The notes beneath the pieces are model-generated. The model saw only the letters and a program-made list of their open reading frames with translations, ran no database searches and was not told where the DNA came from. 64,000 bases of DNA from contig OW203771.1 of assembly GCA_934045905.1 (NCBI GenBank), forward strand, positions 1,488,001-1,552,000, read 5' to 3'. Within the stretch, counting starts at the first letter, position 1. The number at the start of each line of letters is the position of its first letter. Shown here in pieces: positions 33,999 through 49,832 of the stretch. The position numbers and the translations under genes were made by a program. The stretch is from Leuctra nigra (taxonomy: Eukaryota; Arthropoda; Insecta; Plecoptera; Leuctridae).

Positions 33999-36397
33999 AT
34001 CACCGCATATTCAACATTCTTGAATTTTATTTGATCCCGCATGCTTTTTATTCTTCCACCTACATTAGATGCAATAGCACAATGTTACAAACTTTCAAGT
34101 TCCGAACTCGAAATGCTTTCAAGTTTCTTTGCACGTGAGTTTTTGGATCGGTGCATCAGAAAGCCAGGAAACTGTGGAATTGGACAAATCCATGTGAATC
34201 GACCTTTACCTGAGGTCCGTGACCTCAGCACCCCCTTTTTGGAAATTTGGAATTCCGCCAACGGCATTCGTTTGTGCATCGTTTGTGCTCGTTTGTGCAC
34301 TAAAAAATTTCGTTTGTGCCTAACTCGAACACATAAATATGGGCCAAGGACGAATGGGGTGCTGAGGTCACGCCAGCACCCCCACTTTGGAAATTTGGAA
34401 TTCCGCCAACGGCATTCGTTTGTGCTTCGTTTGTGCTCGTTTGTGCACTACAAAGTTTCGTTTGTGCCTAACCCCTTCAACCCCTAATGAGCAAATCAAA
34501 ATTTTGTAAAACGTGACCTCAGCACCCCCTTTTTGGAAATTTGGAATTCCGCCAACGGCATTCGTTTATTCTTCGTTTGTGCTCGTTTGTGCACTAAAAA
34601 GTTTCGTTTGTGCCTAACCCCTTCAACCCCTAATTCGCAAATCAAAATCTTGTAAAACGTGACCTCAGCACCCCCACTTTAGAAATTTGGAATTCCGCCA
34701 ACGGCATTCGTTTGTGCTTCGTTTGTGCTCGTTTGTGCATTAAAACATGTCGTTTGTGCCTAACCCCTTCAACCCCTAATTCGCAAATCAAAATTTTGTA
34801 AAATGTGACTTCAGCACCCCCTATTGGAAAATTGGAATTCCGCCAACGGCATTCGTTTGTGCTTCGTTTGTGCACGTTTGTGCACTACAAAGTTTCGTTT
34901 GTGCCTAACCCCTTCACCCCTAATTATTAAATTCAAGTTTTGGAAAAAAGTGATCTCAGCATCCGACTAAGGAACTTTGAAATTTCAATAACGACATACG
35001 TTTGTACTTCGTTCGTGCTCGTTTGTGCACTAAAAAGTTTCGTTTGTGCCTAACCCCTTCAACCCTTAATTCGCAAATCAAAATCTTGTAAAACGTGACC
35101 TCAGCACCCCCACTTTAGAAATTTGGAATTCCGCCAACGGCATTCGTTTGTGCTTCGTTTGTGCTCGTTTGTGCACTAAAACATGTCGTTTGTGCCTAAC
35201 CCCTTCAACCCCTAATTCGCAAATCAAAATTTTGTAAAATGTGACCTCAGCACCCCCTTTTTGGAAAATTGGAATTCCGCCAACGGCATTCGTTTGTTCT
35301 TCGTTTGTGCACGTTTGTGCACTACAAAGTTTCGTTTGTGCCTAACCCCTTCACCCCTAATTATTAAATTCAAGTTTTGAAAAAATGTGATCTCAGCATC
35401 CGACTAAGGAAATTTTAAATTTCAATAACGACATACGTTTGTACTTCGTTCGTGCTCGTTTGTGCACTAAAAAGTTTCGTTTGTGCCTAACCCCTTCAAA
35501 ACCTAATTCGCAAATCAAAATCTTGTAAAACGTGACATCAGCAACCCCACTTTAGAAATTTGGAATTCCACCAACGGCATTCGTTTGTGCTTCGTTTGTG
35601 CTCGTTTGTGCACTAAAAAATTTCGTTTGTGCCTAACTCGAACACATAAATATGGGCCAAGGACGAATGGGGTGCTGAGGTCACGCCAGCACCCCCACTT
35701 TGGAAATTTGGAATTCCGCCAACGGCATTCGTTTGTGCATCGTTTGTGCTCGTTTGTGCACTAAAAAGTTTCGTTTGTGCCTAACCCCTTCAACCCCTAA
35801 TTCGCAAATCAAAATCTTGTAAAACGTGACCTCAGCACCCCCACTTTAGAAATTTGGAATTCCGCCAACGGCTTTCGTTTGTTCTTCGTTTGTGCTCGTT
35901 TGTGCACTAAAAAGTTTCGATTGTGCCTAACCCCTTCAACCTTTAATTCGCAAATAATTTTTTTGTAAAACGTGACCTCAGCACTCCCTTTTTAGAAATT
36001 TTGAATTCCGCCAACGGTATTCGTTTGTGCTTCGTTTGTGCTCGTTTGTGCACCAAAAAGTTTCGTTTGTGCCTAACCCCTTCAACCCCTAATTCGCAAA
36101 TCAAAATCTTGTAAAACGTGACCTCAGCACCCCCACTTTAGAAATTTGGAATTCCGCCAACGGCATTCGTTTGTGCTTCGTTTGTGCTCGTTTGTGCACT
36201 AAACAGTTTCGTTTGTGCCTAATCCCTTCAACCCCTAATTTTTAAATTCAATTTTTTGGAAAACGTGATCTCAACATCACACTAAGGAAATTTGAATATT
36301 CAACAACGGCAATTATTTGTGCTTCGTTTGTGCTCGTTTGTGCACTAAAAAAATGATTCATAATCTATTCTCTTTCACTAGAATTCAAGTATTTTCC

Positions 36398-36801
36398 CCC
36401 ACCAATGGACTGCCACCTTGACGCGGTGGTGGGGCTTAAGGGGCCGCCTCACATAACGAGTGTTGGTCCCAACGAAGTGCAGTCCAGGGTCGACCTAGTC
36501 TTACCCATGCCCTCCCAAATTCGCGGGCCCCTCGGGCCGGCCTCCCCTCTCGAGATGGTGATCCCCCTGAAATCGGGTCCCACCGGCCCGAAGTCTCCCC
36601 CCCTCCCCCCCCCCCCCCCCTCGGTCTGTCCCCATTCCGGCTTGGCCTTCCCACCAGTGAGGGACTCCCCCGGATCGGGCCCGTTAGGTCGACCCTCCCT
36701 ATGTCCTCCAATTATGTTCAATAAAGTTAAATAAAAAATGAATGTGCGCAATATAACCTCGTCGTTGACGCGCCGTTAAACCAAACTAATCAATTAATTA
36801 A
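36398..36801 (+). mobile_element. 404-bp non-autonomous retroposon with 13-bp TSD, inside the foldback element
   Basis: Begins CCCACCAATGGACTGCCACC and contains TTGACGCGGTGGTGGGG. It has a pyrimidine/C-run near 36,600-36,620 and ends CGCGCCGTTAAACC with an AATCAATTAATTAA tail, as LINE-mobilised elements do. A perfect 13-bp duplication TCAAGTATTTTCC flanks it (36,385-36,397 and 36,802-36,814). Open frames on both strands across it are not coding. Confidence 0.85.
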
Positions 36802-37640
36802 TCAAGTATTTTCCTGCGGGGCTATTTGGGATTTTGTCAAATAACGAAATTTTCATTTTGTCTCTTGTTTCCCCAAGAATATTGCATACACAAATTTTTA
36901 ATTTCCTTAAAAAAAAAGATTGCATAAAAGCGTCGAATTTAATAATTTTTTTATCAAGACATAAAAAATGCCCTGCGGGGCATTGGGGATTCTATAAAAA
37001 CATTTTTTCTTAAGTTTCCACAGAATATTGCATATCTCACATTTTATATTTCTGTGAAAAGAATGATAAAAAAGCTTAAAATTCGATTATTTTTTTTTTA
37101 TCAAAAATTCAAAAAAGGCTCTGCTGGGCTAACTGGGTGTGAGTCCCCCAGTTCCCTTGTAGCAGCGAACTACCTTTTCCTGACATCGATCGATCCTCTA
37201 TAATTTTGACCCCCCCTTTCAAAATAAAGTTCCTACGCGCCTGATGTTGCGCGTATCTGTGCTTGCTCATCAACGCGTAACACTGAGCGTTTTCGTAGTT
37301 AGTAGACATTCAAGTGTGTGGCAGATAAAACCAAGAACACAACCCCGCCCAAACACAAACGGGACAAAATCTTGATAGAGACCTGATCTCAGTTTAATCA
37401 GTAAATTTTTGAACAAATATTATGCCATTCATGTTTCTGTCGACAAAACGCCGTAACGTTGTGGTTTTTCCATGCTCACTCGTAGTCGTATGGATTTCTA
37501 CCAATTTTGTACCCCGTCAAGCTATGGTCAAGCTTTATAATTTATGCTCACACGACTGCTATGAATATGCTTTGCGTGATATTTTCATCTCACACAATCT
37601 TATAGTCTACACAAAGCTGATTTTGCAAATCTTGTCTTAC
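36802..37640. other. centre of the foldback element
   Basis: AT-rich sequence with CCTGCGGGGC motifs, then (37,240-37,300, inverted) the GCTTGCTCATCAACGCGTAA/GAGCGTTTTCGTAGTTAG end of the 'ACGCTC' repeat family. No transposase domain found. Confidence 0.5.
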
Positions 37641-39023
37641 AGCACAAACGAAGCACAAACGAATGCCGTTGGCGGAATTCCAAATTTCCAAAGTGGGGAT
37701 GCTGATGTCACGTTTTACAAGATTTTGATTTGCGAATTAGGGGTTGATATGGTGAGGCACAAACGACATGTTTTAGTGCACAAACGAGCACAAACGAAGC
37801 ACAAACGAATGCCGTTGGCGGAATTCCAAATTTCCAAAGTTGGTGTGCTGATGTCACGTTTTACAAGATTTTGATTTGCGAATTAGGGGTTGAAGGGGTT
37901 AGGCACAAACAAAATGTTTAAGTGCACAAACAGGCACAAACGAAGCACAAACGAATGCCGTTGGCGGAATTCCAAATTTTCAAAGTGGGGGTGCTGAGGT
38001 CACGTTTTACAAAATTTTGATTTGCTCATTAGGGGTTGAAGGGGTTAGGCACAAACGAAACTTTTTAGTGCACAAACGAGCACAAACGAATGCCGTTGGC
38101 GGAATTCCAAATTTCCTTAAAGGGGGTGCTGAGGTCACGTTTTACAATATTTTGATTTGCTCATTAGGGGTGGAAGGGGTTAGGCACAAACGAAACTTTT
38201 TAGTGCACAAACGAGCACAAACGAAGCACAAACGAATGCCGTTGGCGGAATTCCAATTTTCTAAAGTGGGGGTGCTGAGTTCACGTTTTACAAGATTTTG
38301 ATTTGCGAATTAGGGGTTGAAGGGGTTAGGCACAAACGAAACTTTTTAGTGCACAAACGAGCACAAACGATGCACAAACGAATGCCGTTGGCGGAATTCC
38401 AAATTTCCAAAAAGGGGGTGCTGAGGTCACGTTTTACAAAATTTTGATTTGCTCATTAGGGGTGGAAGGGGTTAGGCACAAACGAAACTTTTTAGTGCAC
38501 AAACGAGCACAAACGAAACACAAACGAATGCCGTTGGCGGAATTCCAAATTTCCAAAAAGGGGGTGCTGAGGTCACGTTTTACAAAATTTTGATTTGCTC
38601 ATTAGGGGTTGAAGGGGTTAGGCACAAACGAAACTTTTTAGTGCACAAACGAGCACAAACGAAGCACAAACGAATGCCGTTGGCGGAATTCCAAATTTCC
38701 AAAGTGGGGGTGCTGAGGTCACGTTTTACAAAATTTTGATTTGCTCATTAGGGGTTGAAGGGGTTAGGCACAAACGAAACTTTTTAGTGCACAAACGAGC
38801 ACAAACGAAGCACAAACGAATGCCGTTGGCGGAATTCCAAATTTCCAAAGTGGGGGTGCTGGCGTGACCTCAGCACCCCATTCGTCCTTGGCCCATATTT
38901 ATGTGTTCGAGTTAGGCACAAACGAAATTTTTTAGTGCACAAACGAGCACAAACGAAGCACAAACGAATGCCGTTGGCGGAATTCCAAATTTCCAAAAAG
39001 GGGGTGCTGAGGTCACGGACCTC

Positions 39024-39364
39024 TTTACCTGAAATAAAGGGCTAGATGTATCTTTCCTGCCTGATTTTTTCGTAGTTTCGCTCAATTTGGAGGAAACATA
39101 AGAAAGTCACCTACTAATAGGCCACAGCCGCCTCCACACCAAACGTCCTTATATTCTTCGACATCATAATAATTCAAATCCTATTTGCAGAACAGTGTGA
39201 TTATTAAACACCACTAATCAACATACTACCTAGAAACAAAATAGGAACTACTCATGTAGGAGTCAATGACAAAAGTATGAAATTTATCAAATGTTCATAA
39301 TAATTATGGTCTAAAGGGGAAAAAATACATGCGACATTCAGTGTATTTCATTCAACTTTGTTTA
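39024..39364. other. gene-free DNA with SINE fragment
   Basis: Contains the SINE-body motif CACCTACTAATAGGCCACAG at about 39,106. Nothing else is supported. Confidence 0.45.
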
Positions 39365-40180
39365 TTTATTGAGCGAGCGTCTCCTTTTGGCTCTTTTGGC
39401 ACGGACCTCAGTTTTTTTTTTTTTGTTTTTTTTTATTTTTTTTTCTGTTACCTGATGATATAAAGATCAGAGTTTTTCTTCGATCAAGCTAAAATTTTGC
39501 ATACATGTGGGGACAACCTTTTCTGTTTGCAGACCCCAAAATTTTTTGAAATCCATTAATGGGCTAAAATTTAAATAAACATCTTTTGATGGTAGGTTGA
39601 AAAATGACAATGGTCTTCGATAAAACTGATCAAACTCATATTTTGGCTATACAGGTCAGTTTTTCTTCGATCGAGCTGAAATTTTGCACACATGTAAAAC
39701 CAACCTTCTCTGTTTGCAGGCCCTAATTATATTTGAAATCCATTCATTGGTTAAATTTTAAATAAATATCTCCTGATAGGCTGAAAAATGAAAACGGTCT
39801 TCGATAATTCTGATCAAACTCATATTTTGCATGATCATTAAGACCAACATTGTCTCTTATTTTACAAAATTTCATCCCAATCAGTTAAGAACGTATAAAC
39901 TTATTGACATTTTTCAAATCTGTCAGATATGAAGTATCGAAATGAATGTTTTCCAGTGCCACTTAAATTGAATCTGATTTGCTATATTTACCAGGGAGCT
40001 TAGATGCTATTTTCAAGTTTCAATGAAAAGCATTATGTTGTGTTGATTGAGTGATCATATTTCAATTCAATATGGATGTATATGTTTTCTGTGCGTTGTG
40101 TACGCATTTCCGGTTCGAGAATTTGCACGTCCCTGTGCTCGCTCACCAACGCGTTACATTGAGCGTTTTCCTAGTTTTAT
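39365..40180 (-). mobile_element. dispersed repeat family 'ACGCTC', copy D (inverted)
   Basis: Starts on the plus strand with ATTGAGCGAGCGTCTCCTTT and GGCACGGACCTCAGTTT (39,368-39,412), then a T-run and two ~170-bp blocks around TTCTTCGATCGAGCTGAAAT. It ends with TCACCAACGCGTTACATTGA and GCGTTTTCCTAGTTTTAT (about 40,140-40,175). Confidence 0.65.
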
Positions 40181-40489
40181 AAAATGTGATGAATATGGAA
40201 AATCCTAGGAATGAAGAGAAAATGCAGCAGAATGACAACTTTCATGGCAAGCAAGATTGATGGTGTGTGGTAGATCTCAAAAGACTGAGTAAAAAAACTA
40301 AAGTTAATACAATGATTGAAAAGAAACTATGGTTAAACATACAATTAACTTCACCTCTAGTCTACACTGTAATTATGCTATTTATACCGATAATATATTC
40401 CAAGATTGCGTTTGTTTAAGTTTCTCTAACCGGGTAAGACCTACGGAGGTTAGGTCCGGCCGGCGTGACATTGACAGCTCACAGCTGTT
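40181..40489. other. gene-free DNA
   Basis: No gene or element delimited. Confidence 0.4.
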
Positions 40490-41116
40490 CCACCGCGTAG
40501 AGAACAGCTATCTTCACACTATTAAATTATAGGTGGGATCAGATGGGCTTGAGACGTGAAACAGGCTCCAATGCTAAATATGGCCAGGTCTATAGAGTGG
40601 ATTGGCTGCGGCTACCAGCCGTTCGCAGCGCTCTCTAAGCACCATGGTTGATGTTAGAAAATCGAACTAATCTGAATTTTAGCGGGTTAATTCAAAATCA
40701 AATGTATAAATTAGAACTTAAACAACTTGGATAACGATCAGATGAAATTAAAAGGGTTGATATCAGTGTAAAAATGTGTTTAGTTTATTAATTGTAATAA
40801 TTAACATGTAATACAAGCATTTTCACTTACTTATTATTCACCAAACAGCAAATAACCTAAAAGATGGCATTTGACAGCTCGCGCCATTGACTATCACTCA
40901 AGAAATAAAATGATTGCCTAGATTAGTTCCGGGATCGCCACCAGCGAACTTAGCGCTGCGATCGGCTAGGGTGAGGACTGACCAATGGTCGATTTTATAG
41001 CATTTTTTTCTGCGTATTCCACCCGTAGTCCGTATTCACGGGAGCCAATGGTAGATCATTGAAGTGTTCACACCGTAAGCTTAATAGTGTGAAGATAGCT
41101 GTTCTCTACGCGGTGG
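40490..41116. mobile_element. 627-bp DNA-transposon-like element, 36-bp TIRs
   Basis: The left end CCACCGCGTAGAGAACAGCT plus ATCTTCACACTATTAA is matched exactly in inverse at 41,081-41,116. Flanking CTGTT on both sides (40,485-40,489 and 41,117-41,121) is a possible 5-bp target duplication. No transposase frame. Confidence 0.85.
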
Positions 41117-41599
41117 CTGTTCCTTGATTCCAAAGCACTTTGCACGGATATTTTGTCTTTCAAAATATTTCACACGCATTCCTTGGCGCACAGCACGCTC
41201 TTTGAAAAGCACCACCTTGCACCACCTTTGACCTTGCTAACTGCAGCGACGCCGAAAGTTGATTGATTGATTGGCGATTTGTTTGAGACTACACAGCTTA
41301 CAGTATTACAAGGTGAGTAATAACATCCCGTTCAATACAGTTTCCATCACGGTTGACCTCAATCAACTACAGTTCAAATAATAATGTCATATCAACCAAA
41401 AAGTCAACTGCAGTTGACCCTGAATATTATGCAACTCGTTGTCGTTTGTTGACACAGCTGATCGATCATGGCAGCTCTCACAAGAATCACGTTCCACTTC
41501 TTTGTTTTCACGGAATTAATCATGCCGTTTATACTCATCACTGACAAATTAAACACTACAATTAACAAATTAACAAGTACGTAATAACGGCGAGCAATA
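41117..41599. other. gene-free DNA
   Basis: Nothing supported; complementary open frames at 41,353-41,646 lack coding features. Confidence 0.35.
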
Positions 41600-41935
41600 A
41601 TGATAATTATGAACATGCTAGTGACAGATTGCAAAACCAGCCGCACTCTTGGGCTCAGAGGTCCCGGTTTCGATTCCCCAAGCCGGCATTCCTGTCAAGT
41701 TTTATCAATGGTTTTATCGTGGTTTCTTTCAGTGGAAAGTGCTGGAAAGGTTCCCTTCCATACTACTAGGCAGGTTCCGCATCCATCCTACCATCCTGCA
41801 CTTCAAAATTCATCATCAAAATCCTTATCTACATAATTTAATTCATACGTCGCCATTAGCAGGTTAGTTACATAACAATAACATTGCACACTTCAGAATT
41901 ATTATTAAAATTATAAAATACCTATGGTGTTCAAG
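41600..41935 (+). mobile_element. SINE (tRNA-like head); inverse copy at 50.5-50.8 kb
   Basis: Contains a B-box-like GGTCCCGGTTTCGATTCCC (about 41,660), then CTGTCAAGTTTTA, AAAGTGCTGGAAAGGTTCC and CTAGGCAGGTTCCGCATCCA. It ends near AATTATTATTAAAATTATAA. The same order occurs on the minus strand at 50,525-50,815 with moderate divergence. Confidence 0.75.
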
Positions 41936-42391
41936 TGTTCAAGTGTTCGAAACAGTTGTTTCGAATCGAATCTATGAATAGATTTTAAACTCCAAGATGC
42001 AGTGGAAATTCGGACAAAAAATGTATTTCTTTAATTTGCCATTTTTAATTTTTTAGCATTGCTTGTCCGAAGTTTTGGAAATTGTTGTGTCACTTGATGG
42101 CTAATTGTAACTAACGCTATTACACAAGTGGTTTACAGCCTCATGCTCAAAAGAATTTCCAGATTTATCGACGCAAGTGACCATAGAGACCTGGATTCGG
42201 TCCATAAGATTATTAGCTCACGGTCTTGTGGTGTTGAGGACTGACATCCGCAAATATCTACTTGCGGACGCAACTTCTTTTGAGCATGTTAGTAATTTCA
42301 TGTTTGCCAGGTAGGACACAGGGTTGTATGACGGAAATTTTCCGAACTTTTTTTTCAAAATTTTTCCAAGAAATGTTATTTTGAGTACCTA
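41936..42391. other. gene-free DNA
   Basis: No gene; short direct repeat CAAGTGTTCAAGTGTTC near 41,931. Confidence 0.4.
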
Positions 42392-42628
42392 CAGTTTGTT
42401 CAAATCTTCTGTACAATGATTATGGTGGTGAAGATGGCAACGAAAATGATGTACTACGCTAGCACCAACACAACAAAATGAAAATCAGCTAGAACTAGGG
42501 GGCACATTTAAGTTAGCGGATTTTATTTGGAGAGTTTAGGTTGGCAAAGTGTGAATTCAGATGGAAGGTCTGGATGGTGCTGCTTATTTACACCCTAACG
42601 GCGTTGTAAGCGTAAATTGAACAGCCTA
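42392..42628 (-). mobile_element. 237-bp TA-flanked MITE
   Basis: Runs CAGTTTGTTCAAAT to GAACAGCCTA between TA dinucleotides (42,390-42,391 and 42,629-42,630). An inverted copy of exactly the same length lies at 44,280-44,516. Imperfect TIRs (TTTGTTCAAAT vs GCTGTTCAATT). A TA target suggests Tc1/mariner-type mobilisation. Confidence 0.85.
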
Positions 42629-46448
<3,820 letters not shown>

Positions 46449-46651
46449 ATTGTCAAGCGACTTATTTGTCAAGCGACTGGTGTCAAGTAACCAATGATAT
46501 TACACGCTTCTAAAGATGCTTTCCACGCGGTTTATATTTTTAACTGCAATGTACACATTTGTAAAAGATGCTTGCCTGCGGTTTATATTTGAACTGCGAT
46601 GTATGTATGTACACTTGTAAATTGCGCTTTCCATAATGCGGTTTACTATTC

Positions 46652-46657
46652 AATAAA
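46652..46657 (+). terminator. poly(A) signal AATAAA for GST paralogue 2
   Basis: AATAAAATCACCGCA about 204 bp after the stop; the same context as paralogue 1 but further away, because the 3' UTR contains an imperfect duplication of the AAGATGCTT...GCGGTTTATATTT segment (46,512-46,600). Confidence 0.85.
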
Positions 46658-47287
46658 ATCACCGCAAATTGTATATGATTGAATTATTTTTGGTTCAGTA
46701 TCTTTTTATACTCATAATCCTATTGGGTACCTTACCTATAAGAATAAGGGTGAATTTAGAGAAGTTAATTTTCCAGATAACTATGGGTCATAACTTTTTT
46801 GTGATTTTAAAATGGGGATGTTGCACGCATTATTTGAAGTTTTGAAGTGTGAAATTGATTATTTGAACATAACAATTGGTAAAACACTATTTTTACATCT
46901 AAAAGTCTAAATTTTTCATCCATAAATACATAATAATTTAATTCAGACTAAAATTTTGGCAGGAAAACAGTATAGTACTACCTAGCATGGCATTCATGTT
47001 TTATAAATTTATACTATTGGCAAATCAACATCTTTGTTGGTTGTTAAATACGGCACCACCACAGTCGAGTGGCAAATGATGGGAAGGTGCCCTACTAACA
47101 GCCTACTTCCCACCGCCCATTCTTACATAAATAAATAAATATCGCGACCCTGCTTCCAACTATTGTCGGGTCAGGGGGTGGGATGATCCCACCAATGTTC
47201 TAGGGCACTTGTGTTCTCAGAGCCGACTTGCCAAGTCCGAAGTCCGAAGTCTTACATATTCATCAAAATTGTTCGTCCGTCGCAATA
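46658..47287. other. intergenic DNA with a SINE fragment
   Basis: SINE-body motif GTGGCAAATGATGGGAAGG near 47,069 followed by CTAACAGCCTACTTCCCACC and an ATAAATAAATA tail at about 47,125. No gene. Confidence 0.5.
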
Positions 47288-47470
47288 GACCCATTTAAAA
47301 ATTATCTAGGTGGCTCTGCTTTTCAAAAAATTTTACATACAGTTTGGTTTTCCATATATCTGTTGGTGTTTTTATCCATTGTTGTAAAACACCAATAGAT
47401 ATATAGAAAACCAAACTGCATGTGAAATTTTTTGAAAAGCAGAGCCACCTAGATAATTTTTAAATCGGTC
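47288..47470. mobile_element. 183-bp palindromic TA-flanked MITE
   Basis: GACCCATTTAAAAATTATCT and CTAGGTGGCTCTGCTTTTCA at the left are matched in inverse at the right, around a short loop. TA lies on both sides. A copy of identical length in the other orientation lies at 56,299-56,481. Confidence 0.92.
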
Positions 47471-47650
47471 TATTAGCTTAGTTGCAGAACAAGCTTCAAT
47501 TTACACTCCGTTATACTTTCTAAAAAAATGCAACAAGACATCCAAAACAAATGTCAACAAAAGGACCTCCACATGTTTTATGCAATTTATTCAAATCACA
47601 GGCTTCCTTTTATGGACTTGTTTTATAAATATTTTACAAGAAAAGCATTA

Positions 47651-48389
47651 CAGTAAACCCTCGTTAATTCGAACTCAAAGGGACCCAAAAAATTGCAATT
47701 CGAATTAAAATAATTTTTTTTTTTTTTTTTAAAGGATGAGGGGATTGGGGAAAAGGAAGCCAAGGTGCATATTATTGAATCTACTTCTTTTAGAAGCGCC
47801 ACCTTCTCACTTAATTTCAGTTCGTGGTATTTCTTCGGAGCCATCGTCAAAACTTGTTTACGAAACTTTGACACAGCCACACTTGTTTGTTTAGGCTAGC
47901 TAGTCTAGCTCGAGGCGTGAGGGGTGAAATGCCGCCAGTCGCCACGTCGTCAGTAAGTCTAGAGGCGGACGCACCCGATCGAACACACGAGGATAGCCGA
48001 GGCGGACGCACCCGATCTAAAACACGAGGATAGCCGAGCCACGCCGCGCTTGTGCGCGAGCCATGCTCTGAGCAGTCCGCTGCGGCGCACCCCCCTATTC
48101 TGCCTGCGGCGCATGGCGCTGGCTCCAAGTTATTGCGCGTAATATATCACGCGTTATGAATTTTATACAAACCCACACTTTTGAAGAAAAATTCGAATTA
48201 AAGCAATTTTATCCAAGTAAATACATGGGCTGGGACTTTAATTCAATTCGAATTTCGAAATAACCTAAAATTCGAATTATCAAAATGAAATAACATAGAA
48301 AACCCTATTCTGGCCACTGGGACCACCCAGATAGTTCGAATTAACCTCAAATTCGAATTATCCGAGTTCGAAATAACGAGGGTTTACTG
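47651..48389 (-). mobile_element. internally deleted pogo/Tigger-like DNA transposon
   Basis: The ends CAGTAAACCCTCGTTAATTC and GAAATAACGAGGGTTTACTG are inverted repeats flanked by TA (47,649-47,650 and 48,390-48,391), as in Tigger elements. On the minus strand from 47,844 a transposase start reads MAPKKYHELKLSEKVALLKE, matching the CENP-B-type helix-turn-helix N-terminus of pogo transposases. It then runs into unrelated sequence after about 24 residues, so the transposase is deleted. Two 45-bp GC-rich tandem units with GGCGGACGCACCCGATC lie at 47,958-48,042. Confidence 0.88.
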
Positions 48390-48391
48390 TA

Positions 48392-49090
48392 GAAAAATAT
48401 TAATTAAAAATTAAAATACCATAAAAATAAGAAAACTTAATTCTTGGTCAAGTTAACGCCATCGCAGCTGATGTAATTATTATTATATTGGAAAACTATC
48501 GCCCCATCAACAAGATCAGTAAGATTGCCGACACTTTCAAATTAGCCCGATTTGCTTGGTGCCGACCAATTATGTAAAACTTGAACTGCATTAGAACCTT
48601 GCCAAGATAAATTCGACTTTCGATAGCCCTATAAAACAGGAGTATAAAATACAAATTTGAAGGAGGTGTATTATCGAATTCAATGAAGAAGATTATTTAA
48701 TCAACAATGCATTTAATGTGACAATATATACAACTCAATGAAATAAAACAGAACGTCTTGTTTCAATTTCAAATTATCTTCGACATAAGTTGATTTGATA
48801 GATTTCTAAATAATTGTCGACGAGTTCTCGTGAGAATAAAAGTAACCCTCTCTATTCAATGCAGAAGATACCATCAGTTATTTACAACTAGGACATTCTA
48901 GAGTTGCGCTGAGTGATTCGAGGAATAGTTCGCGGTCTTGGAAAGCCTGAAATAAGACAAAATGGGGATTAGAAGATTGTGAAGACTGCTTTTCATTACT
49001 ACTTCACTTCTACATGAAACTGATAATGATTTACCACAGTCATTACACATTCACTACAGTGAGTCATTACAATCATTACAGTCAGTCAAC
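48392..49090. other. gene-free AT-rich DNA
   Basis: No supported feature. Confidence 0.4.
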
Positions 49091-49104
49091 TTGACATGCA
49101 GCGC

Positions 49105-49832
49105 TATGGGGGGGGGGGGGGGGGGGCAACTGCCCACCCAAAAACTTGGCTTGCGAAGAACTTGGCTTCATTTAACTTGCAACTCCTGTCTTACAGCGAG
49201 GCTTAAAATTATTGCCTTCCGAGAATGCACAAAACTTTAACACAGGAGGTATAGGAAAATCATTGCGTTTTTGGCTTATAACTTCTAAAATAGCACACGT
49301 TGGTATTGTTTTCAATTTTTTCCCTAATAGGATATCCATATATCTACCAGAAAAAAAGTTTTTTGATCCAAGTTGGGACTACATAAAAATTAGATAGATC
49401 TTCATTATTAGCCTAAATGTGACACGATTTTACTTGTCTGCCATAAGATAACATGGGGAAGAAAACTCAATTTATCTCAAAAACTAGACACGAGAAGTGT
49501 TTAATTTTTTCACGGAATGTGTATGGCATGATTATCAATAAGTAGACAATAAATTATGAAAATCTGAGACCATGCCCGATTGGATGAGCCACCTTAAAAG
49601 CAAATCCTCTTTTATAATGCCATTTTATCACGACAAATGGCAAAAAATAGTGTACAAATCGCTTAGAAATGCACCAAATCTAATCTTGAAATTCAAAATT
49701 TCCCGGGGCTATGCGCCCCGGACCCGCATGGTACTAGGGGGTCCTCCCCCCAGGCCCCCCATTGTATTCGTGGGCAATTGTATTTTTTCGCCTTTGCTAT
49801 ATATTCCAACATACTCGGAATTTTAATTTTTC
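49105..49832 (+). repeat. repeat region with G-run; copy of the 831-1700 repeat and of a GC-rich block
   Basis: G homopolymer at 49,108-49,126. 49,300-49,600 matches 900-1180 plus 1640-1690. 49,700-49,770 ('GGGGCTATGCGCCCCGGACC' and 'TCCTCCCCCCAGGCCCCCCA') matches 13,545-13,610. Probably one or more old DNA elements. Confidence 0.6.

Larger units (their letters stand above)
34212..39023. mobile_element. 4.8-kb foldback (FB-like) transposon with tandem-repeat inverted arms
   Basis: The left arm (34,212 to about 36,345) consists of about 15 units of ~145 bp. Each has GTGACCTCAGCACCCCC, GGAATTCCGCCAACGGCATT, several CGTTTGTGC copies and CTAACCCCTTCAACCCCTAA. The right arm (about 37,640-39,023) has about 10 units of the same repeat in inverse orientation. 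The termini are GAGGTCCGTGACCTCAGCAC and its exact inverse. The second unit from each end shares the same unusual variant (AACACATAAATATGGGCCAA). Flanks repeat TTTACCT (34,205-34,211 and 39,024-39,030; 8 bp if a preceding C is counted). This architecture matches Drosophila FB/Galileo-type elements. No transposase is seen in the 1.3-kb centre, so it is non-autonomous. Confidence 0.93.

Noticed and set aside
36405..36751. Overlapping Pro/Gly-rich frames of 90-109 codons
   Set aside because: All lie in the GC-rich retroposon and result from its composition and a C-run.
34041..39000. Several 70-150-codon frames across the foldback arms
   Set aside because: They are translations of the 145-bp repeat, appear on both strands, and change with unit order.
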